Assembly (NCBI GenBank): GCA_044354975.1
Contig: JBIKZA010000028.1
Location: forward strand, 1-28,527
DNA length: 28,527 nucleotides
DNA from: CAIZGX01 sp044354975
GTDB lineage: Bacteria; Bacteroidota; Bacteroidia; Flavobacteriales_D; Sanyastnellaceae
Reading direction: 5' to 3'
Position 1 is the stretch's first letter. Each line of letters opens with the position of its first letter. The notes below the pieces were generated by a model that worked only from the letters and a program-made list of their open reading frames with translations, was not told where the DNA came from and ran no database searches. Positions 1 through 6,002 of the stretch are shown piece after piece. The position numbers were made by a program, and so were the translations under genes.

Positions 1-951
1 ATTGAATTGTCCGTATGAAAATCCGTATTCACCGCGCAATCCTTTTGCACCTGTGTATTGCCAAGCGTTGCGAAGGAGGTAGTTTTTCACCAGCGGATTA
101 TCGAGGAATCCATCGTTATTCGTGTCGTACAATTTCTGTGAACTTGATCCGTGTGCTTGCAATTGGTAGTTCCACTTTTCACCAAGAGCTTGATTCGAGA
201 GAATGTTCGTTTCGTAACGTCCAGCAGAACTGGCGTACATGTTCAAGAACAAACTTTCTTTCATGGTTGAAGCCTTATGAGCTACGTTAATTTGTCCTGT
301 AACGCCTTCGTATCCGTGCACCACAGATCCTGCTCCTTTCGCAATGGAAATCGAATTGATCCACGGTCCAGGAAGAAAGCTTAGACCTAACGTGCTTGAA
401 AGTCCGCGCACAGCGGGCATGTTATCGAAAAGTATTTGGGTGTACTTTCCATCTAAACCCAACATTTTAATTTGTCGCGTTCCTGTAATTCCATCGGTGA
501 ACGATGCATCTACAGAACCGTTTGTTTCGAAGCTTTCTGAAAGGCTGCAACACGCGGCTTTGCACAATTCTTTTTCGTTCATGACTTGAAACGTTTGCGG
601 ATCTTTTCCGTTGATGTGCGTTCCTCCGTCGTGTTCGTCAATGTGAATGGTACCAAGTGTGCTGTTTTCTCTCAGATTGAATTTCACTTCTCTGATTGTA
701 CCCAATCCCGGATCAATAAACAACGAATCGCTGAAGTGTCCAGTAGACGTGACCATGAGCCATTTCGCTTCTTTCGGAATACCAATAGAAAACTCTCCTT
801 CCGGATTGGTGACAGTGCCGAGTTGTGTTCCCTTGTAATAAACAAGGGCGTAGGCCGGATTCCCTTCATCGTCAAGAACAACGCCCTTGACTTGCGCATT
901 TCCAATCGTAACGATTGAGAAAAATGCGATGAGTACAACAATGTGTTTCAT
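1..951 (-). CDS. TonB-dependent receptor, N-terminal part (runs off window start)
   Basis: 317 codons are open from the ATG at 949-951 down to base 1, so the C-terminal barrel lies outside the window. Residues 1-19 look like a signal peptide ending GNA. Residues 20-95 match a carboxypeptidase-D-like regulatory domain (VKGVVLDDEGNPA, then GTQLGTVTNPEGEFSI), common at the start of Bacteroidota receptors. Residues 120-225 carry plug features, including GTRQIKMLGLDGKYTQILFD and later GAGSVVHGYEGVTGQINV. The plug holds a Cys cluster, LCKAACC (C130, C134, C135). The gene starts 3 bases after the stop of the HMA protein gene, so the two are almost certainly co-transcribed. Family knowledge: these receptors pull a ligand across the outer membrane with TonB energy. 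Inference: a metal or metal complex, from the neighbours. The ligand is not proven. Confidence 0.9.
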   Translation of the reverse strand, partial: MKHIVVLIAFFSIVTIGNAQVKGVVLDDEGNPAYALVYYKGTQLGTVTNPEGEFSIGIPKEAKWLMVTSTGHFSDSLFIDPGLGTIREVKFNLRENSTLGTIHIDEHDGGTHINGKDPQTFQVMNEKELCKAACCSLSESFETNGSVDASFTDGITGTRQIKMLGLDGKYTQILFDNMPAVRGLSSTLGLSFLPGPWINSISIAKGAGSVVHGYEGVTGQINVAHKASTMKESLFLNMYASSAGRYETNILSNQALGEKWNYQLQAHGSSSQKLYDTNNDGFLDNPLVKNYLLRNAWQYTGAKGLRGEYGFSYGQFN

Positions 952-954
952 AGT

Positions 955-1296
955 TTACTTGTGCGGTTCCATGCTTCTGTACTTGCAACATCCGTGAACG
1001 CGACTGTATTGTGCGTCAGTTGCATTCGACTTCTCCGTATCGTATCCAGCGGCATTGATTAGCGCGTGGATTTTGTCAATGGTGATTTTCGTAGGATTGT
1101 AGATGATGGTCAATCGGTGTGCGGTTAAGTCGTAGTCGTATGCCACAACACCTTTTACATCAACCGCTTTTTCAATGGTTGTTTCACACATACCACATGC
1201 ACCGGCTACCCAGAAATTTGCAGTTGTATTTTTTGTTTTTTGAGCAAACGCGCTGAATGAAAGCATGCATAAAGCAAGCACGAATATGTTTTTCAT
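955..1296 (-). CDS. Secreted heavy-metal-associated (HMA) domain protein
   Basis: A 114-residue protein. An upstream Met would add 24 residues without signal-peptide character, so I chose the ATG at 1294-1296, which gives a clean signal peptide (MKNIFVLALCMLSFSAFAQ). The mature part is one HMA fold: the metal-binding CxxC is C34-G-M-C37 followed by ETTIEKAVDVKGV, and the domain closes with INAAGYDTE. The tail has a further CC with a nearby His (VHGCCKY), a possible second thiol site. HMA domains bind Cu(I) or similar soft metals. Export to the periplasm and the 3-base gap to the receptor gene suggest a metal-handling partner of that receptor rather than a cytosolic copper chaperone. Metal identity is inferred only. 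Confidence 0.85.
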   Translation of the reverse strand: MKNIFVLALCMLSFSAFAQKTKNTTANFWVAGACGMCETTIEKAVDVKGVVAYDYDLTAHRLTIIYNPTKITIDKIHALINAAGYDTEKSNATDAQYSRVHGCCKYRSMEPHK

Positions 1297-1331
1297 TTGA
1301 AATAAGATTTTTGAATTTTTACATTTCTTGA

Positions 1332-1491
1332 CCACTTCGTGGATGACACAACACGTTGTGATGACCACTTCATGGATGACACAACACGTTGTGATGACAC
1401 TCTACGAGTGATGACCACTTCATGGATGACACAACACGTTGTGATGACACTCTACGAGTGATGACCACTTCGTGGATGACACACTAGTGTG
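1332..1491. repeat. Array 1: ten mini-hairpins with a constant 4-nt spacer
   Basis: Ten short self-complementary units follow one another, separated nine times by exactly ATGA on the plus strand (TCAT on the minus strand). Plus-strand units in order start at 1332 CCACTTCGTGG, 1347 CACAACACGTTGTG, 1365 CCACTTCATGG, 1380 (as 1347), 1398 CACTCTACGAGTG, 1415 (as 1365), 1430 (as 1347), 1448 (as 1398), 1465 (as 1332), 1480 CACACTAGTGTG. Units differ in arm length (4-6 bp) and sequence, yet each pairs with itself. In the two CCACTTCATGG units the changed base gives a C-A mismatch on the plus strand but a G-U wobble on the minus strand, which fits a minus-strand RNA. The array fills the space between two minus-strand genes, and the upstream gene's TAG stop (1484-1486) is inside the last unit. 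Function unknown. Confidence 0.9.
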
Positions 1492-1891
1492 ATGGGTCGT
1501 CGAATAATTTACGGGAGCAGAAAAGTGAATACCGTTCATACGTTATCGGAACAAACGATGCGGCAATTGGAATAGCCGATTGGCAATTTCCTTCAACATA
1601 AAATAAAAAATAAGTAGGCTCAGGAGTAGAAGTAAATAATTGCGGAGCGGAAGGAGATGTGCATTGCTCGTGTTCGCTTTCGTATTGAAGGGCGATAAGC
1701 ACATCTTTCGAGCAGCCTTCGGAGTGGCAACATCCTTTGTGATCGGAGTGAGAATCGTCGTGATGCTCGTCGCCGAATTCGAAGAAATGAATGGCTTGTA
1801 ATGTCCCACAACAGAAGTGCAGCTTGGCTTCGAGACCGAAAGCCATTAAGCTGTAAAAGCCCAAAATAAAGATAAGGGTTAGCTTCCGCAT
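1484..1891 (-). CDS. HYC_CC_PP-like small Cys/His-rich exported protein
   Basis: A 135-residue protein with an N-terminal hydrophobic segment (residues 1-20, probable signal peptide). The mature part has LHFCCG at about 25-30, an acidic and His-rich stretch (DEHHDDSHSDHKG), a CCHSEGC motif, a later EHEQC, a TPEP motif and a C-terminal FCSRKLFDD segment. This layout resembles the Bacteroidota HYC_CC_PP family, with HFC in place of HYC. That assignment is by remembered pattern and is moderate. The many Cys and His residues and the HMA and TonB-receptor genes downstream suggest metal binding or sensing at the envelope. The stop codon lies inside a hairpin unit of array 1, so the last residues (PSH) are encoded by repeat DNA. 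No experimental function is known to me. Confidence 0.7.
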   Translation of the reverse strand: MRKLTLIFILGFYSLMAFGLEAKLHFCCGTLQAIHFFEFGDEHHDDSHSDHKGCCHSEGCSKDVLIALQYESEHEQCTSPSAPQLFTSTPEPTYFLFYVEGNCQSAIPIAASFVPITYERYSLFCSRKLFDDPSH

Positions 1892-1911
1892 ATTTCAAAG
1901 GTAAAACATCT

Positions 1912-1939
1912 TTTGATGTATTTGCACGTTGTACCTTTG
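1912..1939 (+). promoter_or_regulatory. Candidate promoter of the aldehyde dehydrogenase gene
   Basis: TACCTTTG at 1932-1939 is a full match to the Bacteroidota -7 box TAnnTTTG. TTTG at 1912-1915 could be the -33 element, but the 16-base gap is slightly short. The start codon follows at 1961. The upstream part overlaps a small inverted repeat, ACATC-TTTT-GATGT. Confidence 0.5.
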
Positions 1940-1960
1940 CAATCTAAAATAATTGAACAA

Positions 1961-3505
1961 ATGAGCAATTCTATGGATATGTCAGATGTGTTCGTGAAAC
2001 TTGGAATTCAAGCAGAGAATCTTGGAACCAGCACGGGACAAAACTTTTTTTCAAACGGCGATTTATTCGCGTCGTTTTCTCCAGTTGATGGAAAAGAAAT
2101 TGCTAAGGTGCAGGCTACTACTGCTGATGATTACAATCGCGTGGTAGAGGCCGCACAAGAAGCATACAAATCATGGCGCTTAATGCCTGCTCCAAAGCGT
2201 GGCGAGATTGTTCGTCAGTTTGGAAATCGCCTTCGCGATTACAAACAAGAGCTTGGCATGTTGGTGAGTTATGAAATGGGAAAGAGTTTGCAAGAAGGTT
2301 TGGGTGAAGTGCAAGAGATGATTGACATCTGCGATTTCGCAGTGGGATTGTCTCGTCAGCTTTATGGATTAACGATGCACAGCGAACGCCCAGGTCACCG
2401 CATGTATGAGCAATGGCATCCACTTGGAATCGTTGGAATTATTTCAGCGTTCAACTTCCCGGTTGCAGTTTGGGCTTGGAACAGCGCATTGGCTTGGATT
2501 TGCGGAGACGTATGTATTTGGAAAGGATCTGAAAAAGCACCGCTTTGCGCGATTGCTTGTCAAAATATTTGGAATGAAATAGCTTCTGAAAACAATTTGC
2601 CTGAAGGAATTTCAAGCATCGTTTCGGGTGATGTGCAAGTGGGAGAGATGATGACTACAGATACTCGTGTTCCGTTGATTTCTGCAACAGGAAGCACGCG
2701 CATGGGTCGCATTGTTGGAGCGAAAGTGGCAGAGCGTTTCGGAAAGTCTTTGTTGGAGTTAGGTGGAAACAATGCGATTATAGTAACAGAGAATGCAGAC
2801 TTGAAGATGACCATCATTGGTGCGGTGTTCGGTGCAGTTGGAACTGCTGGGCAGCGCTGTACTTCAACTCGTCGCTTAATTATTCATGAAAGTGTTTACA
2901 ATGAGGTGAAAGAGAAGTTGGTTACGGCCTACGGACAGATTCGCATTGGAGATCCATTGGATTCGAACAACCACGTTGGACCGTTGATCGACACCCTTGC
3001 TGTTGATACGTATTTGAAGGCTATTGAGAAAGCAAAATCTGAAGGTGCTAATTTCATTGTTGAAGGTGGCGTTGTAACCGGAGAAGGATTTGAGAGCGGA
3101 TGTTACGTGAAGCCGTGTATTGCTGAAGTGAAGGACAGCAGCTTGGAAATTGTGCAACACGAAACGTTTGCTCCAATTTTATACATTATGAAGTACAAAG
3201 AATTGGACGAAGCCATTGCTATGCAGAACGGCGTTGTTCAAGGATTGTCGAGCGCGATTATGACTACCAACATGCGTGAAGCAGAGCGCTTCTTAAGCTG
3301 CGAAGGTTCAGATTGCGGAATTGCGAATGTGAACATTGGAACGAGTGGTGCTGAGATTGGTGGAGCATTTGGTGGAGAGAAAGAGACAGGTGGTGGTCGC
3401 GAGAGCGGATCGGATGCTTGGAGAAATTACATGCGCAGACAAACCAACACCATCAACTATTCTACTTCGTTGCCATTGGCGCAAGGAATTAAATTCGATT
3501 TTTAA
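1961..3505 (+). CDS. amaB: ALDH7 (antiquitin)-type aldehyde dehydrogenase, probable L-piperidine-6-carboxylate/aminoadipate-semialdehyde dehydrogenase
   Basis: A 514-residue NAD(P)-dependent aldehyde dehydrogenase of normal family length. I chose the ATG at 1961 over one 16 codons upstream because that longer start would lie on the candidate -7 box. Residues visible: SAFNFPVAVWAWN substrate-tunnel segment, WKGSEKAPL cofactor site, general base E266 in LLELGGNNAI, and catalytic C300 in GTAGQRCTSTRRL. ELGGNN together with GQRCTSTRRL is the signature of the ALDH7/antiquitin group, which oxidises alpha-aminoadipate semialdehyde in lysine catabolism. The tail LPLAQGIKFDF also fits. Substrate is by family inference, and no other lysine-degradation gene is in the window. 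The next gene starts on the last base of the stop (TAATG), so they are translationally coupled. Confidence 0.9.
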   Translation: MSNSMDMSDVFVKLGIQAENLGTSTGQNFFSNGDLFASFSPVDGKEIAKVQATTADDYNRVVEAAQEAYKSWRLMPAPKRGEIVRQFGNRLRDYKQELGMLVSYEMGKSLQEGLGEVQEMIDICDFAVGLSRQLYGLTMHSERPGHRMYEQWHPLGIVGIISAFNFPVAVWAWNSALAWICGDVCIWKGSEKAPLCAIACQNIWNEIASENNLPEGISSIVSGDVQVGEMMTTDTRVPLISATGSTRMGRIVGAKVAERFGKSLLELGGNNAIIVTENADLKMTIIGAVFGAVGTAGQRCTSTRRLIIHESVYNEVKEKLVTAYGQIRIGDPLDSNNHVGPLIDTLAVDTYLKAIEKAKSEGANFIVEGGVVTGEGFESGCYVKPCIAEVKDSSLEIVQHETFAPILYIMKYKELDEAIAMQNGVVQGLSSAIMTTNMREAERFLSCEGSDCGIANVNIGTSGAEIGGAFGGEKETGGGRESGSDAWRNYMRRQTNTINYSTSLPLAQGIKFDF

Positions 3506-4689
3506 TGAAGGCTTGGATGCTCTTGTTTTTCGCTGCTTTCAGCGGTAGTGTTTTCTCACAATCGCATCTGATTGTGTTTAAGGTTGAAGACAAAAGCATC
3601 CCTTGTCGAATAGATCTGCTCAACGAATCGCGATGGGAAGTCGTGAACGGAGTAGAGCGTATTCCAATTGATATTAAATGGGGAAAAGACTCGACGTTTA
3701 CGTCGAGTCTTCCTCTTTTCAGTACCTACTTTGAAGGGAAGAAAGAGAAGGGAATTGTCACAGGTGAGTGGGTAGATCCGACGCGCACGGGCGATTATCG
3801 TATTCCTTTTCAAATCGTGAAGAATAAGATTCGTGAATTCGACACGAAGGTTCACATTCCTGTTCATTTGAAGTATAAAATCGTTTTTGAAGACGATTCT
3901 GTTCCTGCCATTTTGAATATGGATATTGTGAAGGAAGAGTTTGTTGTTTTTGGAACAGTATTGACTGAAACTGGCGACTACAGATACCTCCAGGGTGAAC
4001 CGCTCGAGAATAATCAGTTTTATTTATCGGCTTTCGACGGAACACATTTGTTCTACTTAGCCGGTCAATTGGTAGACAATAAGATTGAAGGTGTCTTCAT
4101 GAGCGGTAAGCATTATATGGCGAAATTCAAAGGTGAAGCGGATGCGACTTTTGAATTGCGCAAAGCAGATGAATTGACTTGGATGAAAAATCCGAAGGAT
4201 GTTTTGAAATTGAAATTAGATGCTGACGCGAAAACCGAACGTTCATTCGGTGAGAAAGATTGGAAGGGAAAAGTGACTTTGGTTCAGATTATGGGAACCT
4301 GGTGTCCGAATTGCACCGACGAGTCACGATTCGTAAAGTCGATGTATGAAAAGTACCATGCGCAAGGATTACAGGTGGTTCCAGTTTCATTCGAACGTGG
4401 ATCCGATAAGCAAGTGGCTTTTACACGCATTAATTCTCAAGCCAAGCAAATGGCCTTGCCTTATTCGGTCTATTTAGGAAGTGGCGCAGATTCGCCTCAG
4501 AAGGCGGCAGCTATTGTGTTTTCACAATTGAATCACGTGATGTCATTTCCAACGTTAATATTAATTGGAAAAGATGGACTGGTGAAGAAAGTTTGGACGG
4601 GGTTTTATGGGCCGGGAACGGGAGTGCACTATGTAGAACATACTGCTGAGATTGAGGATGCGGTTTTAAGATTGCTTCGCAAAGATTGA
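3505..4689 (+). CDS. TlpA-like thioredoxin-fold protein, exported
   Basis: A 394-residue protein with a signal peptide (MKAWMLLFFAAFSGSVFSQ). Residues 20-230 form a beta-rich N-terminal region like that seen before the thioredoxin domain in many Bacteroidota TlpA/AhpC-TSA proteins. The C-terminal region (about 240-390) is a TlpA-type thioredoxin fold with the redox motif W266-C-P-N-C270 and a cis-Pro-like segment MSFPTLILIGKDG. Such proteins act as periplasmic thiol-disulfide reductases. The start overlaps the dehydrogenase stop by one base (TAATG). The 3' end is odd: the last codons and the TGA stop (4687-4689) are made of array 2 hairpin units, so the C-terminal LLRKD is encoded by repeat sequence. 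The true partner protein is unknown. Confidence 0.87.
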   Translation: MKAWMLLFFAAFSGSVFSQSHLIVFKVEDKSIPCRIDLLNESRWEVVNGVERIPIDIKWGKDSTFTSSLPLFSTYFEGKKEKGIVTGEWVDPTRTGDYRIPFQIVKNKIREFDTKVHIPVHLKYKIVFEDDSVPAILNMDIVKEEFVVFGTVLTETGDYRYLQGEPLENNQFYLSAFDGTHLFYLAGQLVDNKIEGVFMSGKHYMAKFKGEADATFELRKADELTWMKNPKDVLKLKLDADAKTERSFGEKDWKGKVTLVQIMGTWCPNCTDESRFVKSMYEKYHAQGLQVVPVSFERGSDKQVAFTRINSQAKQMALPYSVYLGSGADSPQKAAAIVFSQLNHVMSFPTLILIGKDGLVKKVWTGFYGPGTGVHYVEHTAEIEDAVLRLLRKD

Positions 4690-4826
4690 TAAATCAAAGA
4701 TTGCGTGGCAAAGATTGTTGCACAAAGATTGATGAATCAAAGATTGATAAATCAAAGATTGCGTGGCAAAGATTGTTGCACAAAGATTGCGTTGCAAAGA
4801 TTGATGAATCAAAGATTGCTTCGCAA
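4672..4826. repeat. Array 2: eleven mini-hairpins separated by AGA
   Basis: Eleven units start at 4672, 4686, 4701, 4715, 4729, 4744, 4759, 4773, 4787, 4801 and 4816, with AGA between every neighbouring pair. Unit types are TTGCTTCGCAA (2), TTGATAAATCAA (2), TTGCGTGGCAA (2), TTGTTGCACAA (2), TTGATGAATCAA (2) and TTGCGTTGCAA (1). Arms covary: TTGC/GCAA, TTGT/ACAA, TTGAT/ATCAA. The order at 4701-4740 is partly repeated at 4759-4812, suggesting block duplication. The first unit lies within the end of the TlpA-like gene and the second contains its TGA stop. After 4826 the pattern breaks (AGG, then unrelated bases). Function unknown. Confidence 0.9.
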
Positions 4827-4838
4827 AGGATTATAGCT

Positions 4839-4971
4839 TTTACAGAGTAAATCTTTCGAAGAATCTTGTGAAACATCTTTCGTAGAATCTTGTAACACAT
4901 CTTTCGTAGAATCTTACGAAGTATCTTGTGAAACATCTTTCGAAGAATCTTGTATCACATCTTTCGTAGAA
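4839..4971. repeat. Array 3: ten 9-nt mini-hairpins with a 12-nt period, plus one longer hairpin
   Basis: From 4855 to 4971 there are ten units of 9 nt (3-bp stem, 3-nt loop), each preceded by TCT on the plus strand, an exact 12-nt period. The types are TTCGAAGAA, TTCGTAGAA, TGTGAAACA, TGTAACACA, TGTATCACA and TACGAAGTA. Stems swap as pairs (TTC/GAA, TGT/ACA, TAC/GTA). A longer hairpin, TTTAC-AGA-GTAAA (4839-4851), sits at the far end with the same TCT spacer, giving eleven. Read in the sense of the minus-strand GH16 gene, the spacer is AGA, the same as array 2 read in the sense of its own gene. The array begins within a few bases of the GH16 stop codon (4977-4979), so the two convergent genes each carry such an array downstream. 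Confidence 0.9.
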
Positions 4972-4976
4972 TCTTC

Positions 4977-6002
4977 CTAATCCTGAATCAGAAATAATTT
5001 CTTCAAAAATTCTCCATTTGAATTCGAGCATTCCACGAAGTACATTCCGTTGGGCCAATTGGTGCAAGGGATATGTGTGGTGCGATCTTGAGAGGATTCC
5101 GAGTAAATTAGTCTTCCGTCTAAAGCGAAAATCTTACACGTGAATGTGGATGAAAGAAATGGGTTCTCAACGTTGAATACGTTGTTTGCCGGGTTTGGAT
5201 AACAATTAATTTCTTGGGTTGTTTCTTCTTCAACGCCAACGGTATTTTGCTGATAAACGCGAATATAATCGACTGTCATTTCAGCGGGGAAAACCGTGGT
5301 AGCATCGGGACTTCCAGGCCAATTTCCACCAACTGCAACGTTCAGGATGAAGAAAAATTCGTTGTGGAATTCTTCGGTTCCAGCTACGTTGTTCAAGATG
5401 TTTTTCGTGTAGTAGATATTTCCATCTACATAAAAACGAATGGAAGAGGTATTCCAAACAATTGAGTAAACGTGATAATCTTCGACGTTCGTGTAGTATT
5501 GACCGCCTTGGTATATATGCCCGTTGTTGTTGTAGTGAACGGTGCCGTTAACGTAGGCGTTGTTGTTCACGTGTTCCATAATGTCAATTTCGCCGCATTG
5601 CGGCCAACCGACAGAGCTAATGTTTTGTCCAAGCATCCAGAATGCAGGCCATAAGCCTTGTCCAGCAGGTGCCTTCAAACGACCTTCTACTTTTCCATAT
5701 TGAAAAGAGAATTTGTCTTTGGTAATTAGTCGAGCGGAAGAATAATCGCTGGTGTTAATGACTTGCTCTTTGGCAAGAATGTGAAGCTCACCGTTGGCTG
5801 CAAAACTGTTGTTAGTGCTGGCGGTGTAGTATTGAAGTTCGTTGTTCCCCCAACCCCAATCGCCTGTGCCTAGCTCATGAGTCCATTTGGTATTGTCAAT
5901 AGTAGTTCCATTGAATTCATCGGACCAGATGAGGTTCCATGTTTGCCCTTGCGCGTGGCCTAGGCCACACGCAAAGACGAACAATAGAAATCTAAACTTC
6001 AT
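4977..6002 (-). CDS. Secreted GH16 beta-1,3-glucanase (laminarinase-like) with type 9 sorting domain
   Basis: A 341-residue protein. Signal peptide residues 1-20 (ends HAQGQ). GH16 jelly-roll domain about 22-252: it opens with LIWSDEFNGTTIDNTKW, and the active-site strand is G137-E138-I-D140-I-M-E143-H, with E138 as expected nucleophile and E143 as acid/base. The WPAFWMLG segment and the C-terminal MTVDYIRVYQ strand are also typical. The GEIDIMEH form with the extra Met is that of laminarinase-type GH16 enzymes, which cut internal beta-1,3 bonds. Residues about 262-341 are a T9SS type A sorting domain (INCYPNPANN...), so the enzyme is probably released or surface-bound. The start overlaps the stop of the 986-residue gene (TAATG), so the two form one operon. 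Exact glucan specificity is inferred. Confidence 0.93.
   Translation of the reverse strand: MKFRFLLFVFACGLGHAQGQTWNLIWSDEFNGTTIDNTKWTHELGTGDWGWGNNELQYYTASTNNSFAANGELHILAKEQVINTSDYSSARLITKDKFSFQYGKVEGRLKAPAGQGLWPAFWMLGQNISSVGWPQCGEIDIMEHVNNNAYVNGTVHYNNNGHIYQGGQYYTNVEDYHVYSIVWNTSSIRFYVDGNIYYTKNILNNVAGTEEFHNEFFFILNVAVGGNWPGSPDATTVFPAEMTVDYIRVYQQNTVGVEEETTQEINCYPNPANNVFNVENPFLSSTFTCKIFALDGRLIYSESSQDRTTHIPCTNWPNGMYFVECSNSNGEFLKKLFLIQD

Noticed and set aside
684..941. An 85-residue minus-strand frame over the TonB receptor start.
   Set aside because: It is in a different frame from the clear receptor sequence and has no family features.
1332..1491. CRISPR array.
   Set aside because: The constant part is only 4 nt and the variable parts are short palindromes that recur within the array. 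There are no 25-40 nt repeats, unique spacers or cas genes. The same holds for 4672-4971.
1543..1898. Two alternative minus-strand frames (88 and 92 residues) over the HYC_CC_PP-like gene.
   Set aside because: They are shadows of the 135-residue frame, which has a signal peptide and family-like Cys motifs.
1930..1943. TTGTACCTTTGCAA as a fourth site for the glucan regulator.
   Set aside because: It shares the left half, but the right arm and spacing differ, and it is better explained by the -7 box TACCTTTG of the aldehyde dehydrogenase gene.
4694..5067. Open minus-strand frames giving repeated peptides such as KILRK and RFYERC across array 3.
   Set aside because: The 12-nt period keeps frames open by itself. 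The peptides are products of the hairpin repeat and one frame runs into the GH16 gene out of frame. No sign of real coding.
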